NCBI RefSeq assembly: GCF_045635475.1
Contig: NZ_JBJGXI010000056.1
Location: 1-30,616 of the forward strand
Origin: JBJGXI01 sp045635475
GTDB lineage: Bacteria > Bacillota > Bacilli > Bacillales > Amphibacillaceae
Direction of reading: 5' to 3'
DNA length: 30,616 bases
The position numbers and the translations under genes were made by a program. The notes beneath the pieces are model-generated. The model was not told the DNA's origin and ran no database searches. It saw nothing but the letters and a program-made list of their open reading frames with translations. The stretch's first letter is position 1, and each line of letters starts with the position of its first letter. Of this stretch, positions 22,798 to 30,616 are shown piece by piece.

Positions 22798-23409
22798 TTA
22801 GTCACGCTTAACTCTTTTCTTCACATACATATATACTAGCCATATTACTAGAATAACAAGCACTGCATAAATAACTTTAGAATAAACACTCATATAGCCG
22901 ACAATTACGTCCCATGAAGCTCCGACTGAAGCTCCTAAATAAACTAGAACTGTGTTCCAAATAAGTGTCCCTAGCGTAGTAAATAGTAGAAATAATCCTA
23001 GATTCATATTAGACATACCAGCTGGTATCGATATCAAACTTCGAATAAGTGGTACAAATCTGCAAAAAAATACTGTCCATGGGCCATACTTATCGAACCA
23101 AGCATCTGCCTTATGAATGTCCTCTTTCTTCAAGCGAAGAAAACGTCCCCATTGCTCAACGATCTTCTCTAATCTTTCAACATTAAGTTGCAGGCCAATT
23201 CCATATAAGACAATTGCACCTATTAAAGAGCCTGCTGTTGAAGCAAGTACGACTCCAACAATACTTAAATTCGTTGTGGTCGTCATGAACCCACCAAATG
23301 TTAGAATTACTTCTGACGGTATCGGAGGAAAAATATTTTCTAATGCAATTAAGAACATAATACCCATATAACCGTATTGATTCATTACTTCCATTAACAA
23401 GTTCTCCAT
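22798..23409 (-). CDS. DedA family membrane protein
   Basis: A 203-residue DedA/VTT-domain protein with about five hydrophobic segments. The signature ENIFPPIPSEVILTFGG (residues ~24-40) carries the key glutamates, and FFCRFVPLIRSLISIPAGM (~114-132) the conserved arginines and proline. DedA proteins include flippases that return undecaprenyl phosphate to the inner face (UptA) or move phospholipids; which activity applies here cannot be read from sequence. With uppP in the same window, a lipid-carrier role is plausible. AAAGGGG is the ribosome binding site. Confidence 0.9.
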   Translation of the reverse strand: MENLLMEVMNQYGYMGIMFLIALENIFPPIPSEVILTFGGFMTTTTNLSIVGVVLASTAGSLIGAIVLYGIGLQLNVERLEKIVEQWGRFLRLKKEDIHKADAWFDKYGPWTVFFCRFVPLIRSLISIPAGMSNMNLGLFLLFTTLGTLIWNTVLVYLGASVGASWDVIVGYMSVYSKVIYAVLVILVIWLVYMYVKKRVKRD

Positions 23410-23680
23410 GTTGTACCCCTTTAATTAATCGTTAGCTGTTGCATATACTCCTAGTTACTCAAACATAAAAAGTCCTAAATTTTATTATCATCACATCCAC
23501 ATTTTAAAAAACATACACTAATCTATTTCAGAATATAACATCCTAATCACGAAAGATATACCTTTTATAAATAATGTTTAACCTTACTATTTTCACTCAA
23601 ATATATCTATTCATTTTTAATCATGATTACGAAGCGAATGGGTATAACTAAATACATACATATGATTTAGGAGGGAAACT

Positions 23681-24547
23681 ATGTCTAATAACAAAAAGAA
23701 AGAAATCCATCCAAAACAACATCAAAATAGGCAACCCGGATATGAATATGAAATGGATCCACTTCCTCAATTTGTAGATCCTAACTATAAAGGAAGTGGC
23801 AAACTTCAAAATAAGGTAGCTATTATTACTGGTGGAGATAGTGGAATTGGACGGGCCGTTAGTTTATATTTTGCGAAGGAAGGCGCACATGTAGCGATTA
23901 TTTATTTTGATGAACATAAAGATGCCGAAGAAACAAAATTATTAATTGAGGCAGAAGGTAGAACATGCAAACTGTATAGCGGTGACATTGGTGATCCAGA
24001 CTTTTGTGATTCCACCGTACAACAAATAAAAAAAGAACTGAAGCAAATAGATATTCTCGTTAATAACGCCGCCGTTCAATATCCACAAAATGACCTGTTA
24101 GATATCACAAATGAACAGCTCGAAAAAACGTTTAGAGTAAATATCTTTTCTTATTTTTATATGGCGAAGGCCGTACTTCCTCATCTGAAAAAAGGAAGTT
24201 CTATTATTAATACTTCATCGATCACGGCATATAAAGGAAATGAACAATTAATTGATTATACGAGTACAAAAGGAGCTATTACTTCTTTCACTCGCGCTCT
24301 TTCTCAATCTCTTGTTAAAAAAGGAATTCGAGTTAACGGCGTTGCACCAGGTCCGATATGGACACCACTAATTCCTGCAAGCTTTGATAAGCAGCAGGTG
24401 GCTGAATTCGGATCAAACAATCCTTCTGGGAGACCAGGTCAGCCATATGAACTAGCACCTGCGTATGTATATCTGGCTAGTGATGACTCAAGTTATGTGA
24501 TTGGTCAGATGATCCATGTAAATGGTGGTGAGGTTGTTAACGGGTAA
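23681..24547 (+). CDS. short-chain dehydrogenase, general-stress GS39/YdaD-like
   Basis: A 288-residue SDR oxidoreductase with a ~40-residue N-terminal extension (HQNRQPGYEYEMDPLPQF) typical of the YdaD/YhdF/YhxD group. The cofactor motif is TGGDSGIG (50-57), then NNAA, and the catalytic S180, Y193 and K197 (DYTSTKGA). VAPGPIWTPLIPASF and SGRPGQPYELA are group-specific. It likely reduces or oxidises a small aldehyde, alcohol or sugar with NAD(P). B. subtilis relatives are sigma-B controlled, but I do not see a convincing sigma-B promoter. TAGGAGGG precedes the ATG. Single-gene unit with its own terminator. Confidence 0.93.
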   Translation: MSNNKKKEIHPKQHQNRQPGYEYEMDPLPQFVDPNYKGSGKLQNKVAIITGGDSGIGRAVSLYFAKEGAHVAIIYFDEHKDAEETKLLIEAEGRTCKLYSGDIGDPDFCDSTVQQIKKELKQIDILVNNAAVQYPQNDLLDITNEQLEKTFRVNIFSYFYMAKAVLPHLKKGSSIINTSSITAYKGNEQLIDYTSTKGAITSFTRALSQSLVKKGIRVNGVAPGPIWTPLIPASFDKQQVAEFGSNNPSGRPGQPYELAPAYVYLASDDSSYVIGQMIHVNGGEVVNG

Positions 24548-24559
24548 TAATTGGATTGT

Positions 24560-24592
24560 AAAGAGCAGCTACTATAAAGTGGTTGCTCTTTT
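24560..24592 (+). terminator. SDR gene terminator
   Basis: AAAGAGCAGCTAC pairs with GTGGTTGCTCTTT (wobbles inside), followed by TTAATTT. Confidence 0.85.
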
Positions 24593-24714
24593 TAATTTAA
24601 ATTTTACGCTATTGACAATAGTGCATGATTAAATCATCACCAAACTAGAATAATATGAATTTGGTATTTTTTTAAAGGCTCTTTTCGTAGAGTTTGTTGT
24701 TTTTTATGTCATAT

Positions 24715-25082
24715 TTGAAGTAAAATGCGACGTAGTGCTCGAGATTTTTGCTCACGCGTCTAGCTATACCAACAGCAAAGGTGCTAACCGGATTGAGCGG
24801 CCATATAAGCGCTTATTTAGTTTAAATTTTCAATTTCGATGATTTGACGGCCACCACAGCACTTATTTACCGATATCAACTCGTTGAAACAACAAATTCA
24901 CCCAAATAAGTGCGCTGGTGGCCGCACAATTCTAATAATGCCTCATGTGTCACAGATAAGCGCACTGGTGGCCGTCATCGACTCATCGACCGCAGTACAA
25001 TGCCTCCTCCATTGCGTCTGTTTAACACTACGACGCATTTTAGCTATTTTGCGCATTAACAACAATCTCTTAGAAAACAGCC
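24715..25082 (+). repeat. dispersed structured repeat, copy B (MITE-like)
   Basis: About 368 bp, roughly 96% the same as copy A over the shared part. The core 24721-25042 (322 bp) has the best-matched ends: TAAAATGCGACGTAGTG on the left and TAAAATGCGTCGTAGTG read inwards on the right (16 of 17). The four internal units are intact, the first containing the perfect palindrome ATAAGCGCTTAT. The apex keeps TATCAACTCGTTGA, absent from copy A. It fills most of the gap between the SDR gene and the MATE gene, ending ~85 bp before the MATE start, so it may supply or disturb that promoter. Confidence 0.9.
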
Positions 25083-25167
25083 TTTTTAAAAAAAGTTATA
25101 GCATATAATTACATTTTGCAGTACAGTTAATTGGTGTTTGTTGAGACTAAGGGAGCGAATAAAAGCT

Positions 25168-26529
25168 ATGTCGGAACAGAACAATACCAAGCAAAAATTA
25201 ACTTTATTTGGTCTAACATGGCCTATATTTATTGAAACCTTGTTACATATGTTAATGGGAAATGCAGATACGTTAATGCTTAGCCAATATTCGGATAATG
25301 CAGTGGCAGCAGTTGGTGTTGCCAATCAGATTATTGCAGTAATCATCGTGATGTTTGGTTTTGTAGCAGCAGGCGCGGCAATTCTTGTTGCTCAAAACCT
25401 AGGTGCTTCTAATCGATTTGAAGCAGTTGAGATTTCGGTTACTTCTATTAGTTTAAATTTGTGGTTTTCCTTAATACTAAGCATCGGCGTTTATTTATTA
25501 AGTAAGCCGATTTTACAACTAATGAATATACCGAATGAATTATTTGGAGATGCAACTGTCTATTTAAATCTTGTAGGTGGTTTTATTTTTGTCCAAGCAC
25601 TAATTATGACTGTCTCTGCTATCCTACGAAGCTATGGTTTTACGAAGGACACGATGTACGTAACGATCGGCATGAACGTGCTCAATGTGATTGGCAACTA
25701 CTTATTTATTTTTGGATCATTTGGCTTTCCTGTTCTAGGTGTAAAAGGTGTCGCCATCTCTACGATCATTAGTAGAGGCTTAGGATTCATAGTATTGCTT
25801 TTTCTGTTACTAAAAAGAACCGAATATACATTACCTGGGAGAGCATTTTTCACTTACCAAAAGCACCATGCTAAAGATTTACTTCATATAGGCATACCTT
25901 CCGCTGGTGAACAGCTTTCTTATAACATGAGCCAGATGGTGATCACATATTTTATCGCGCAACTTGGAACAGTAGCACTTACAACGAAGGTATATACACA
26001 AAATTTGATGATGTTTATCTTTTTGTTCGCGATTGCTATTGGGCAGGGGGCGCAAATATTAATTGGCCACATGATTGGTGCGAATAAATTAAAGGATGCT
26101 TATGACTGCTGTATAAAGAGTTTAAAAGTAGCCATTGTTGTTTCTATTGTTGGTGCAGTTATTATTTATTTTTCCAGTGGTTACTTAATGCGTATATTTA
26201 CCGACAACCTTTCTATTATTGAGCAAGGTTCGATGCTATTACTATTAACAATTGTATTAGAGCCTGGTAGAGCTTTTAATATTGTCGTGATTAGCTCGTT
26301 ACGCGCTGCAGGGGATGTCAAATTCCCAGTATATATCGGCATAATGTCGATGTGGGGCATTAGTGTTACATTTGCGTGGTTTTTTGGAATGTATTTAGGC
26401 TTAGGGCTAATCGGTATTTGGATTGCATTTATTGCAGATGAGTGGTTAAGAGGCATGCTCATGCTTCGTCGGTGGACAAATCGTTCGTGGATGGATAAAC
26501 ATTTTGTTCAAAAAGCATCTTCTAATTAA
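25168..26529 (+). CDS. MATE family efflux transporter
   Basis: A 453-residue protein with twelve predicted transmembrane helices in two MatE halves. The N-terminal half shows WPIFIETLLHMLMGNADTLM and AVAAVGVANQI; the second shows GIPSAGEQLSYNMSQMV and AIGQGAQILIGHMIG. MATE proteins export drugs or metabolites using a sodium or proton gradient; the substrate cannot be told. A TTG at 25138 is in frame, but the ATG at 25168 gives the family-like start MSEQNNTKQKLTLFGLTWP; AAGGGAG lies 12 bases upstream, a rather long spacing. The structured repeat B is directly upstream. Confidence 0.92.
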   Translation: MSEQNNTKQKLTLFGLTWPIFIETLLHMLMGNADTLMLSQYSDNAVAAVGVANQIIAVIIVMFGFVAAGAAILVAQNLGASNRFEAVEISVTSISLNLWFSLILSIGVYLLSKPILQLMNIPNELFGDATVYLNLVGGFIFVQALIMTVSAILRSYGFTKDTMYVTIGMNVLNVIGNYLFIFGSFGFPVLGVKGVAISTIISRGLGFIVLLFLLLKRTEYTLPGRAFFTYQKHHAKDLLHIGIPSAGEQLSYNMSQMVITYFIAQLGTVALTTKVYTQNLMMFIFLFAIAIGQGAQILIGHMIGANKLKDAYDCCIKSLKVAIVVSIVGAVIIYFSSGYLMRIFTDNLSIIEQGSMLLLLTIVLEPGRAFNIVVISSLRAAGDVKFPVYIGIMSMWGISVTFAWFFGMYLGLGLIGIWIAFIADEWLRGMLMLRRWTNRSWMDKHFVQKASSN

Positions 26530-26565
26530 AAAATCTCGAGTATACGTAATTACTCGAGATTTTTT
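26528..26565. terminator. bidirectional terminator between the MATE and amylase-like genes
   Basis: AAAAAATCTCGAGTA pairs perfectly with TACTCGAGATTTTTT around an 8-base loop; it overlaps the MATE stop codon. Confidence 0.9.
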
Positions 26566-26586
26566 AATATTCTATCCTTTTACATA

Positions 26587-28065
26587 TTAATCCTCTTGGT
26601 TATTCTTTCTTGTCATAAACATAATGGCAAGGACAAATCCACCAATTACAACGATAATAAAAGAAATAAACAGCCAGTTAAGACCTTTATCTTCTTCAAC
26701 CATATATATATCTGATGTTTCCCTGTCGAGTGTAATTTTATAGGTACCGTCTTTTCTCTCCCGGACGATATCGTCCTGTAATAAGCCGGTTAACTGCATC
26801 CCACTCGGTACGTTATCTGTAGAAATAGTTAAAGTTTCCTCACCATTATTTATTGCAACATACATAATTTGTCCTTGATGTGACCGTTTATAGACACTCA
26901 TTGCTCCATTTTCACCTATGAGCTCAATCTTTCCTTTTGAAAGGGCAGGAAATTTTTTTCGGATTGCGTTTAATTGCTCAATAAAGTTTTTTAGTTGATT
27001 ATCTCCACTATTAAACTGAACCATATCATGATCTGGCTCATCAATACCATTATTCATAGGAATTTCTGAACCTTGATAAATGATTGGCATCCCATTGATC
27101 GTGTATAAATATGTTAGACCGAGCTTCCAACGTGTTACCGGATTATAACCTTCTGCTGATGATTTTCTTGCAAATCTAGTAGTCATAATATCATCAAGAG
27201 CGCCTGTGTGAATACTATCATTCGGTTCTTTCCATGTTTGATAAAGAGGATCTAGCTCATTACCTGCAGCTCGAAATATCGAAGTAGCTTGTTCATTCAA
27301 CTGATTATCTATTAGAGCATCGAAATCTGCATTAAGCCAATCATCTGTGTTGTTAGAATCACCTATGGTAAAAAAATTAGCGTCGATTAAATGTACACGA
27401 TCGTTTAATTTTTTGATAAATGCTTCTGGAGTTTGTTCATCAATATAAATACGATAACCATCAATTTTGGCTTCTTTCATCCAGTATTCCGCGGAATCAA
27501 TAAGATAGTTTTGCACCTCTACATTGGATAAATTAAGTCGTGGAAGACCTTGGTCCCATATACTAGTTTGTACCGTTCTATCAGTCATATAGTAGTCAGT
27601 AGTATTTTTACCATTAACCCAAGGGTGATTACTTGCCGTGTGTGTAATAACAAAATCTAAAATTACTTCTATACCTCGTTTATGTGCTTCTGTTACTAGC
27701 AGCTTCAAATCTTCCATCGTACCAAACTGCTCTTCTACCACGCGGTAATCACTTATTTGAAATCCTTGAAAGCTTCCCTGTTCATTTTCCATAATTGGGC
27801 TTAAATTAATTGCTGTAAAACCTAATTCACTTATATAATCTAATTTATTTATAACACCTTGAATGTCTCCACCATGATATGTATCCACATCGTCAATATT
27901 AACTTCAATATCATTCGTTGAGGACCCATTTACAAATCGGTCAACAAGGATATAATAAACAGCATTGTCTTGCCAATTTTGCACATCACCCTTAGCCAAT
28001 GCTACTGGTTTTTCAAGCAATAACAGGAACGGAAGGCTCATTAAACAGATTATTAACTTTTTCAT
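26587..28065 (-). CDS. membrane-anchored alpha-amylase-family (GH13) protein with degenerate active site
   Basis: A 492-residue exported protein: signal peptide ending near VALA (24), a GH13 (beta/alpha)8 domain, a C-terminal beta domain, and one transmembrane helix near the end (WLFISFIIVVIGGFVLAIMF) with a short basic tail. The fold landmarks are clear (AVYYILVDRFVNG, ADFDALIDNQ, NGMPIIYQGSEIP), but the catalytic residues are not. Region II reads DGYRIYID where DGFRLD is expected, giving Y207 for the nucleophile. Region III has D236 for Glu. Region IV reads LDDIMTTRF for LDNHDTPRF, losing His and Asp (I293, M294). Region I has T for N. It may bind glucans without cutting them. ATG 28065 follows GGGAGGT. 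Confidence 0.88.
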   Translation of the reverse strand: MKKLIICLMSLPFLLLLEKPVALAKGDVQNWQDNAVYYILVDRFVNGSSTNDIEVNIDDVDTYHGGDIQGVINKLDYISELGFTAINLSPIMENEQGSFQGFQISDYRVVEEQFGTMEDLKLLVTEAHKRGIEVILDFVITHTASNHPWVNGKNTTDYYMTDRTVQTSIWDQGLPRLNLSNVEVQNYLIDSAEYWMKEAKIDGYRIYIDEQTPEAFIKKLNDRVHLIDANFFTIGDSNNTDDWLNADFDALIDNQLNEQATSIFRAAGNELDPLYQTWKEPNDSIHTGALDDIMTTRFARKSSAEGYNPVTRWKLGLTYLYTINGMPIIYQGSEIPMNNGIDEPDHDMVQFNSGDNQLKNFIEQLNAIRKKFPALSKGKIELIGENGAMSVYKRSHQGQIMYVAINNGEETLTISTDNVPSGMQLTGLLQDDIVRERKDGTYKITLDRETSDIYMVEEDKGLNWLFISFIIVVIGGFVLAIMFMTRKNNQED

Positions 28066-28183
28066 TTTGCGACCTCCCAAATATTTTTTGTAACATATCT
28101 GTAATATAAGACTCTTTATAGATTATCTGTTAGTAGGAAGTGTTGTCAATAAAAATTGTTAATTGTGCTTGAAAAGTCACATT

Positions 28184-28274
28184 TAAGACACAATAGATCA
28201 CAGAGAAGTGACGCACGAAGTGGAAGGAAATCTTGTTGTGCGCTAGAGTTAGACTTCCCTGAGTTCTAGTCTTA
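28184..28274. repeat. inverted-repeat block between the amylase-like gene and repeat C
   Basis: TTAAGAC (about 28184-28190) and GTCTTAA (about 28268-28274) bracket a ~77-base stretch with inner GCAC/GTGC pairs. It lies upstream of the amylase-like gene start and could form a stem-loop. No gene is supported in 28066-28286. Confidence 0.3.
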
Positions 28275-28286
28275 ACTTTAAAAATA

Positions 28287-28626
28287 GGCTTTTTTAAAAT
28301 AAATTGTTTTTGCGCAAAACAGCTAAAATCTCGTCGAAGTGTTAAACAGGCGCTATGTAGGAGACATGCACTGCAGACGATGAGTCGATAACAGCCACCA
28401 CTGCACTTATCTGTGACAAATGATGCATGATTAGAATTGTGCGGCCACCAGCGCACTTATTTGGGTGAATTTGTTGTTTCAACGAGTTGATATCGGCAAA
28501 TAAGTACTGTGGTGGCCGTCAAATCATCTAAATTAAAAATTCAAGCGAAATAAGCGTTTATATGGCCGCTCAATCCGGTTTGCTCCTCTGCTGTTTGATA
28601 TAGCGAGCCGTCGTATTTAATTTCAA
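28287..28626 (-). repeat. dispersed structured repeat, copy C, inverted (MITE-like)
   Basis: About 340 bp, roughly 80% like copies A and B, and in the opposite orientation. Read on the minus strand it keeps the start TTGAAATTAAATACGAC, all four internal units and the apex TATCAACTCGTTGA, and ends with conserved TTTTGCGC then GCC. It lacks about 30 bp after the left end that A and B have. Its divergence suggests that it is an older copy. It lies between the amylase-like gene and asnO. Confidence 0.85.
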
Positions 28627-28638
28627 GTATGAATAAAA

Positions 28639-28660
28639 ACTCCACCCATGCAGGTGGAGT
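28639..28660 (-). terminator. asnO terminator
   Basis: On the minus strand ACTCCACC and GGTGGAGT form an 8-bp stem around TGCATG, followed by TTTTTATTC, 8 bases after the asnO stop. Confidence 0.85.
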
Positions 28661-28668
28661 CCGTATTA

Positions 28669-30516
28669 CTATTTTTCAATTATAATATTATAGGTGCGCA
28701 ACCAGTGATCAATCTGACCCAAGTGTGCTAACAACTGCGGACCTGTCATTAATTGACCAAACCACGGGGCTTCGATTTCTTTTCCTTCACTGTCTACTAA
28801 TTTGCGAATTTCCTCTTTGTCGAAGATTTCAAACAAACGCGCGTTAGGATCATCTAGTATTTCCTTTAACCAATTAACAACCGCTTCGGTATAAAAAGGA
28901 TTATGTGTTTTAGGATAAGGACTTTTTTTACGATATAAGATTTCATCAGGTAGCACACCTTCTAGTGCTTTACGAAGAATCCCCTTTTCCCGACCTTGAT
29001 AAGTTTTCATCTCCCACGGAACATTCCAAACATATTCCACTAGGCGATGATCACTGAAAGGTACACGAGCCTCGAAGCTAGCACCCATACTCATACGATC
29101 CTTTCGATCTAACAATGTTGGCATGAACCAGTGCATATTCAGATAAAACATTTGTCTTCTTTGCCGCTCAATCTCTGTATCACCTTCATATGCAGGGGTC
29201 TCATCAATTGTTTCTTGATAACGTTTGAGCATATATTCGTGTAAATCTAGCTTTTCCTTCCACTCATTAGTTAATAATGACCTTCTAACCTCTGCTGAGC
29301 GTATCCAAGGAAATCCTTCGCGAGATAAATCTTCTTCTCGGTAAAACCATGGGTACCCACCAAAAATTTCATCTGCACATTCCCCTGAAAGCGCAACAGT
29401 CACTTCTTGTTTCGTTTTTCGACAAAACCACAGTAACGATGAGTCAACATCTGCCATCCCCGGCAAATCACGCAATTCTACTGCTTCTTTTAACATATCT
29501 GCAAGTGTCGCATTATCAATTACAAAATTATGATGCTCAGTACCATGGGCGTCGACCATTTTACCGATAAAGTCTTGATCGTTGTTTGGTTGGAATGAGC
29601 TTTTTTTGAAATATTTCGCATTGTCTTCATAATCAATGGAAAATGTGTTCAATGTTCCTTTACCGTGTTCTTTCAAGTAATTCGATGCGAAGGCAGTAAT
29701 CGCACTTGAATCAACACCACCTGACAAAAATGTTCCTAATGGTACATCTGAGATCAACTGACGTTCCACTGCATCTTTTAGTAAATAATGGATCACATCT
29801 GCCGTTTCTTCGACATCATCAGTATGCGCTGTGCTAACAACATTCCAATATCTATTTGTACGGAATCCTTTTTTATCAAACACACCAACATGTGCTGCGC
29901 GAAGCTCGTTAACACCTTTAAAAACACCATGACCTGGTGTTCTTGATGGACCAAGCGCAAGTACTTCACTAAGGCCTTCTTGATCAATGATTGGCTCAAT
30001 TTCTTCATGCGCAATTAGTGCCTTTAATTCAGAGGCAAAAATAATTCCTCCATTTCGCTCTGTATAAAATAATGGTTTCACACCTAATCGGTCTCTAGCC
30101 ATAAATAATTGTTCTTTTTCTGGATCCCAGATAGCGAAAGCAAATATGCCATTAAATTTCTCTACGCACGCTTCCTTCCATTCCATATAACTTTTTAATA
30201 ACACTTCTGTATCGGAATGAGATCTAAATGTCCAGCCAAGACTAAGTAATTCTTTTCTAATATCTTCAGTATTATATAATTCACCGTTATAAACTAAGAT
30301 GTAGTTATCATCATTCTTGACGCATTCCATCGGTTGTTTTCCACCCTCAGGATCGACAACGATTAACCGTTGATGTCCAAATGCAACATGCTCCGAAATC
30401 CATTCATTGTGCTCATCTGGACCACGGTGTTGTATTGCGTTAGCCATCTTTCTGACGTTATCTATTTTCGTTGTTAGATCGCGTTCAAAATTTACCCAAC
30501 CAGTAATTCCACACAT
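28669..30516 (-). CDS. asnO: asparagine synthetase (glutamine-hydrolysing), AsnO type
   Basis: A 615-residue enzyme that makes asparagine from aspartate, glutamine and ATP. The class II glutaminase domain (~1-210) starts MCGITGWVNF; Cys2 is the nucleophile exposed after Met removal, so the ATG at 30516 is chosen over the GTG at 30531. Other glutaminase blocks are HRGPDEH, GHQRLIV and LVYNGELYN. The synthetase domain has the ATP pyrophosphatase loop TFLSGGVDSSAI and LSGECADEIFGGYPW. Length equals B. subtilis AsnO (614), the paralogue linked to sporulation. The ribosome binding site AGGAAAGGG is ~14 bases from the ATG, rather far. Single gene at the window's right end. Confidence 0.94.
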   Translation of the reverse strand: MCGITGWVNFERDLTTKIDNVRKMANAIQHRGPDEHNEWISEHVAFGHQRLIVVDPEGGKQPMECVKNDDNYILVYNGELYNTEDIRKELLSLGWTFRSHSDTEVLLKSYMEWKEACVEKFNGIFAFAIWDPEKEQLFMARDRLGVKPLFYTERNGGIIFASELKALIAHEEIEPIIDQEGLSEVLALGPSRTPGHGVFKGVNELRAAHVGVFDKKGFRTNRYWNVVSTAHTDDVEETADVIHYLLKDAVERQLISDVPLGTFLSGGVDSSAITAFASNYLKEHGKGTLNTFSIDYEDNAKYFKKSSFQPNNDQDFIGKMVDAHGTEHHNFVIDNATLADMLKEAVELRDLPGMADVDSSLLWFCRKTKQEVTVALSGECADEIFGGYPWFYREEDLSREGFPWIRSAEVRRSLLTNEWKEKLDLHEYMLKRYQETIDETPAYEGDTEIERQRRQMFYLNMHWFMPTLLDRKDRMSMGASFEARVPFSDHRLVEYVWNVPWEMKTYQGREKGILRKALEGVLPDEILYRKKSPYPKTHNPFYTEAVVNWLKEILDDPNARLFEIFDKEEIRKLVDSEGKEIEAPWFGQLMTGPQLLAHLGQIDHWLRTYNIIIEK

Positions 30517-30616
30517 ATATTTATATAACACCCTTTCCTAACAAGATAGCCACACACCCATATATATGAATAAAGTGCCTAACATGTGATGAAAAGGGAC
30601 TTTTAAGACAGAAAAA

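Noticed and set aside
23620..23645. Sigma-B promoter before the GS39-like SDR gene
   Set aside because: GGGTAT is present at 23640-23645, but nothing like GTTTAA lies at the required 12-15 bases upstream.
24700..25160. Riboswitch (guanidine- or tetrahydrofolate-type) before the MATE gene
   Set aside because: The region is fully accounted for by repeat copy B; no conserved riboswitch core was recognised.
28669..30531. Longer start (GTG 30531) for the asparagine synthetase
   Set aside because: The catalytic cysteine must become the N-terminal residue, which requires MCG at 30516.
1..30616. tRNA, rRNA or tmRNA genes
   Set aside because: No cloverleaf with a GTTCRA-type T-loop and no rRNA-like stretch was found by reading; a tRNAscan run would be needed to exclude them fully.

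Overview
The window looks like chromosomal DNA of a low-GC Gram-positive member of the Bacillaceae, probably a halotolerant genus near Oceanobacillus, Virgibacillus or Gracilibacillus. This rests on AT-rich sequence, strong AGGAGG-type ribosome binding sites, many hairpin-plus-T-run terminators, and gene neighbourhoods remembered from Bacillus subtilis: trpS-yjbA, fabF-fabH-med-yjzD, and yitW/yitV/yitU with yitT and a yitS-type degV gene. Genus is an inference; no rRNA or tRNA gene is visible.

Left part (1-5857) is accessory DNA. It holds the 3'-truncated view of an XRE-type regulator gene, a small membrane protein gene, a complete IS66-family insertion sequence (1128-3599) with matching inverted ends and a perfect 8-bp target duplication, and a large serine recombinase gene broken into three overlapping frames. 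The broken recombinase runs directly into what looks like the 3' half of a T-box leader (antiterminator bulge plus intrinsic terminator) of trpS, so the accessory DNA probably joins the conserved chromosome there.

Middle part (5895-22438) is conserved core. It carries tryptophanyl-tRNA synthetase, YjbA, the fatty-acid elongation genes fabH-fabF under a recognisable FapR operator, the Med-like lipoprotein-type regulator, YjzD, undecaprenyl-diphosphatase with an adjoining Fnr-type regulator with a three-cysteine C terminus, the SufT/YitW-type iron-sulfur protein, the YitV hydrolase and YitU phosphatase, small DUF3813 and Nfu-N proteins, a BsuPI-domain lipoprotein, YitT, DegV and a YppF-like protein. 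Most transcription units are short and end in well-formed, often bidirectional terminators.

Right part (22798-30616) holds a DedA membrane protein, a GS39/YdaD-like short-chain dehydrogenase, a MATE exporter, a membrane-anchored alpha-amylase-family protein whose catalytic residues appear to be lost, and an AsnO-type asparagine synthetase.

The most unusual features are (1) a ~340-370 bp non-coding repeat present three times (8386-8738, 24715-25082, and inverted at 28287-28626), with terminal inverted repeats and four internal copies of a ~22-bp unit arranged as two inverted pairs; (2) the apparent GH13 pseudoenzyme; and (3) the hybrid leader at trpS, where two mutually exclusive hairpins overlap the end of the broken recombinase.
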